The translations under genes and the position numbers were made by a program. The notes beneath the pieces were generated by a model. The model saw only the letters and a list, made by a program, of their open reading frames with translations, did not search any database and was not told where the DNA came from. Positions 5,500 through 6,571 of a DNA stretch of 6,571 nt are shown in pieces. Each line of letters opens with the position of its first letter. The first letter of the stretch is position 1. Source of the DNA: Chamaesiphon sp. (lineage in GTDB: Bacteria > Cyanobacteriota > Cyanobacteriia > Cyanobacteriales > Chamaesiphonaceae); assembly GCA_020059425.1 (NCBI GenBank), contig JAGVCD010000226.1, forward strand, positions 1 through 6,571, given 5' to 3'.

Positions 5500-6273
5500 C
5501 TATTGATCGTCTTCAGAATTAGGCAACTGTAGCCGCTGCGGGAATTCGACCAGTGGCAGCTCTACTAATTCTAATGCTGGCTCCAGCTGCTGCGGTATTA
5601 CTACCGCTGGTGCGGCTAGCGGCAACATCAAAGGCTTCTCGACCCAGTATTGACTGACCGGCAGAGTCGTTTCCAAATCGTCCAAGGGACGAGGAATAAC
5701 CATCACAGCGCTCAGTTCCCCAATGCGTTCAGCTTCTTGCATCCCGGCTTCTACGGCGATCGCCACATCGGTAACAGCACCCCGAATAATCACCGTACAC
5801 AAGCCCTCACCAATCTTTTCGTAGGCGGCCACTTGAATATCGGCGGCTTTCATCATAATGTCAGCAGCTCCGACCAGTGCTGGAAAGCCCCTAGTTTCTA
5901 AAAGTCCGATCGCTTTTCCCGATAACTTGTTAGAACCATTCCCCTTGGTGAGCAAAGCTAGAATACTACCGATCGGCAGCACTAATTCTAAATTAGGCAA
6001 AGGACGGGCAATAATCGTACTAGAAATTTCTTGACCAAACTTTTCGGCGGTATCAATACCGATTTCGATCGCAATCTTGACGTTGGCAATTGTGCCGCGC
6101 ACTACTGCCGTACAATAGCCTGCCCCAATTTTTTCGTAGCCTACTAGCGTCACGCCAGAAGACTTCAGCATCATATCTGCCACGCCCACGATCGCCGGGA
6201 AGCTTTGAGTCGAAATCAAGCCGAGAGCCTGATCGGTAAAATCATCAGGAGAACGTTGTCGAGCGGCGGCCAT
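5500..6273 (-). CDS. ccmO: Carboxysome shell protein CcmO with two BMC domains
   Basis: Structural protein (257 aa) of the beta-carboxysome shell, where tandem-BMC proteins form pseudo-hexameric tiles. Two BMC domains of 84 residues each align without gaps: residues 17-100 and 122-205 (about 38 identical positions by my count). Each has the BMC opening LGL/IGL..FPA.VG.AD and a central pore loop. The pore motifs differ, KIGAGY (48-53) in the first and KIGEGL (153-158) in the second, where CcmK proteins have KIGSGR-like loops. Each domain ends in RPL...LE..LP. A linker (101-121) joins them, and a Pro/Leu/Val-rich tail of about 50 residues follows. The ATG is supported by a GAGG Shine-Dalgarno 6 nt upstream. 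It lies 84 bp after ccmN on the same strand, the classic ccmN-ccmO order. Confidence 0.95.
   Translation of the reverse strand: MAAARQRSPDDFTDQALGLISTQSFPAIVGVADMMLKSSGVTLVGYEKIGAGYCTAVVRGTIANVKIAIEIGIDTAEKFGQEISSTIIARPLPNLELVLPIGSILALLTKGNGSNKLSGKAIGLLETRGFPALVGAADIMMKAADIQVAAYEKIGEGLCTVIIRGAVTDVAIAVEAGMQEAERIGELSAVMVIPRPLDDLETTLPVSQYWVEKPLMLPLAAPAVVIPQQLEPALELVELPLVEFPQRLQLPNSEDDQ
5756..5763. repeat. HIP1 octamer GCGATCGC
   Basis: Second exact HIP1 copy, inside the second BMC domain of ccmO. Many near-matches with the CGATCG core are scattered elsewhere in the window. Confidence 0.75.
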
Positions 6274-6279
6274 TGCGAA

Positions 6280-6283
6280 CCTC
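6280..6283 (-). promoter_or_regulatory. Shine-Dalgarno GAGG of ccmO
   Basis: Minus-strand GAGG followed by 6 nt and the ATG. It is the clearest ribosome-binding site in the window and fixes the ccmO start; most other genes here lack one. Confidence 0.65.
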
Positions 6284-6330
6284 GAATGGAGTGCTGATCA
6301 GAAGTATATATTGCTGTGCTATGTGTCATA

Positions 6331-6353
6331 AATTGATTAAGCACAAATCAATT
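6331..6353 (-). promoter_or_regulatory. AT-rich hairpin just after the ccmN stop
   Basis: AATTGATT and AATCAATT form perfect 8-bp arms around a 7-nt loop, starting 4 nt after the ccmN stop codon. Only two of the eight pairs are G-C and no U-tract follows, so it is a poor terminator. It could mark an mRNA processing or stabilising site between ccmN and ccmO, or be chance in AT-rich spacer. Confidence 0.3.
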
Positions 6354-6357
6354 CTAA

Positions 6358-6571
6358 CTACTCCAAGTCTGGTTTTTCATTGCGCAAAGTAGCTAGAAGT
6401 CGCTCCAAACTCTTCTTTCCATAGACTGGAGTACTAAGGGGGGATACTACTGCTAGCGATTCAGTTGCATTTGGAGCTGTTGGAGCCACTGGTAGATCTA
6501 CCGGAGCTACTACTGGCTCTGGTTTTGGTTCTACTTGTTTTATTTCGTCAGCTACGGGTAATTTTTGTCCA
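6358..6571 (-). CDS. ccmN: CcmN, C-terminal end (5' part outside the window)
   Basis: The last 70 codons of a gene running in from the right edge, ending in TAG at 6358-6360. The visible protein is a Pro/Val/Ala-rich flexible linker (QVEPKPEPVVAPVDLPVAP and following), then VYGKKSLERLLATLRNEKP and a short acidic end. This is the layout of CcmN: the N-terminal bactyl-transferase-like hexapeptide-repeat domain, missing here, binds CcmM, and a linker leads to an amphipathic encapsulation peptide that recruits shell protein CcmK2. From memory, the Synechococcus elongatus peptide starts VYGKEQFL, so VYGK here matches it. Position directly upstream of ccmO fits the ccmKLMNO order. The main alternative, another protein with an encapsulation peptide, is less likely given this context. 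Confidence 0.87.
   Translation of the reverse strand, partial: GQKLPVADEIKQVEPKPEPVVAPVDLPVAPTAPNATESLAVVSPLSTPVYGKKSLERLLATLRNEKPDLE

Overview
The window looks like chromosomal DNA of a beta-cyanobacterium. The strongest evidence is the carboxysome pair ccmN-ccmO at the right end. The palindromic HIP1 motif GCGATCGC and its CGATCG core, which are enriched in many cyanobacterial genomes, also recur through the genes. The genus cannot be fixed from this sequence; a Pseudanabaena-like filament would fit but is only a guess.

Left block (30-2608, minus strand): a phosphonate/phosphite-type ABC importer in the order phnD (periplasmic binding protein), phnC (ATPase), phnE (permease). phnC and phnE are almost contiguous. 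phnD and phnC are separated by a short spacer holding a GC-rich hairpin. No C-P lyase or other phosphonate-degrading gene is visible, so the window shows uptake only.

Middle (2609-3233): about 600 bp of AT-rich intergenic DNA between two divergent transcription units. It contains several short dyads and a plausible phn promoter, but no convincing gene. To its right on the plus strand is an M20-family metal-dependent amidohydrolase (3234-4469). Its likeliest ATG lies inside a 16-bp perfect palindrome.

Plus-strand 4554-5211: a small two-gene unit resembling a type II toxin-antitoxin module. An intact 89-codon antitoxin-like gene overlaps a RelE/HigB-like toxin reading frame that carries one in-frame TAA near its N-terminus. 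The toxin is readable from 4792 to 5211 without any frameshift apart from that codon, so it looks like a recently inactivated toxin beside a surviving antitoxin.

Right block (5232-6571, minus strand): the 3' end of ccmN with its C-terminal encapsulation peptide, then ccmO (two tandem BMC shell domains), then a small 80-codon protein of unknown function 25 bp downstream. ccmN and CcmO serve assembly of the carboxysome core and shell. The small third gene is likely to be co-transcribed with them. No tRNA, rRNA, CRISPR array or insertion sequence was seen.
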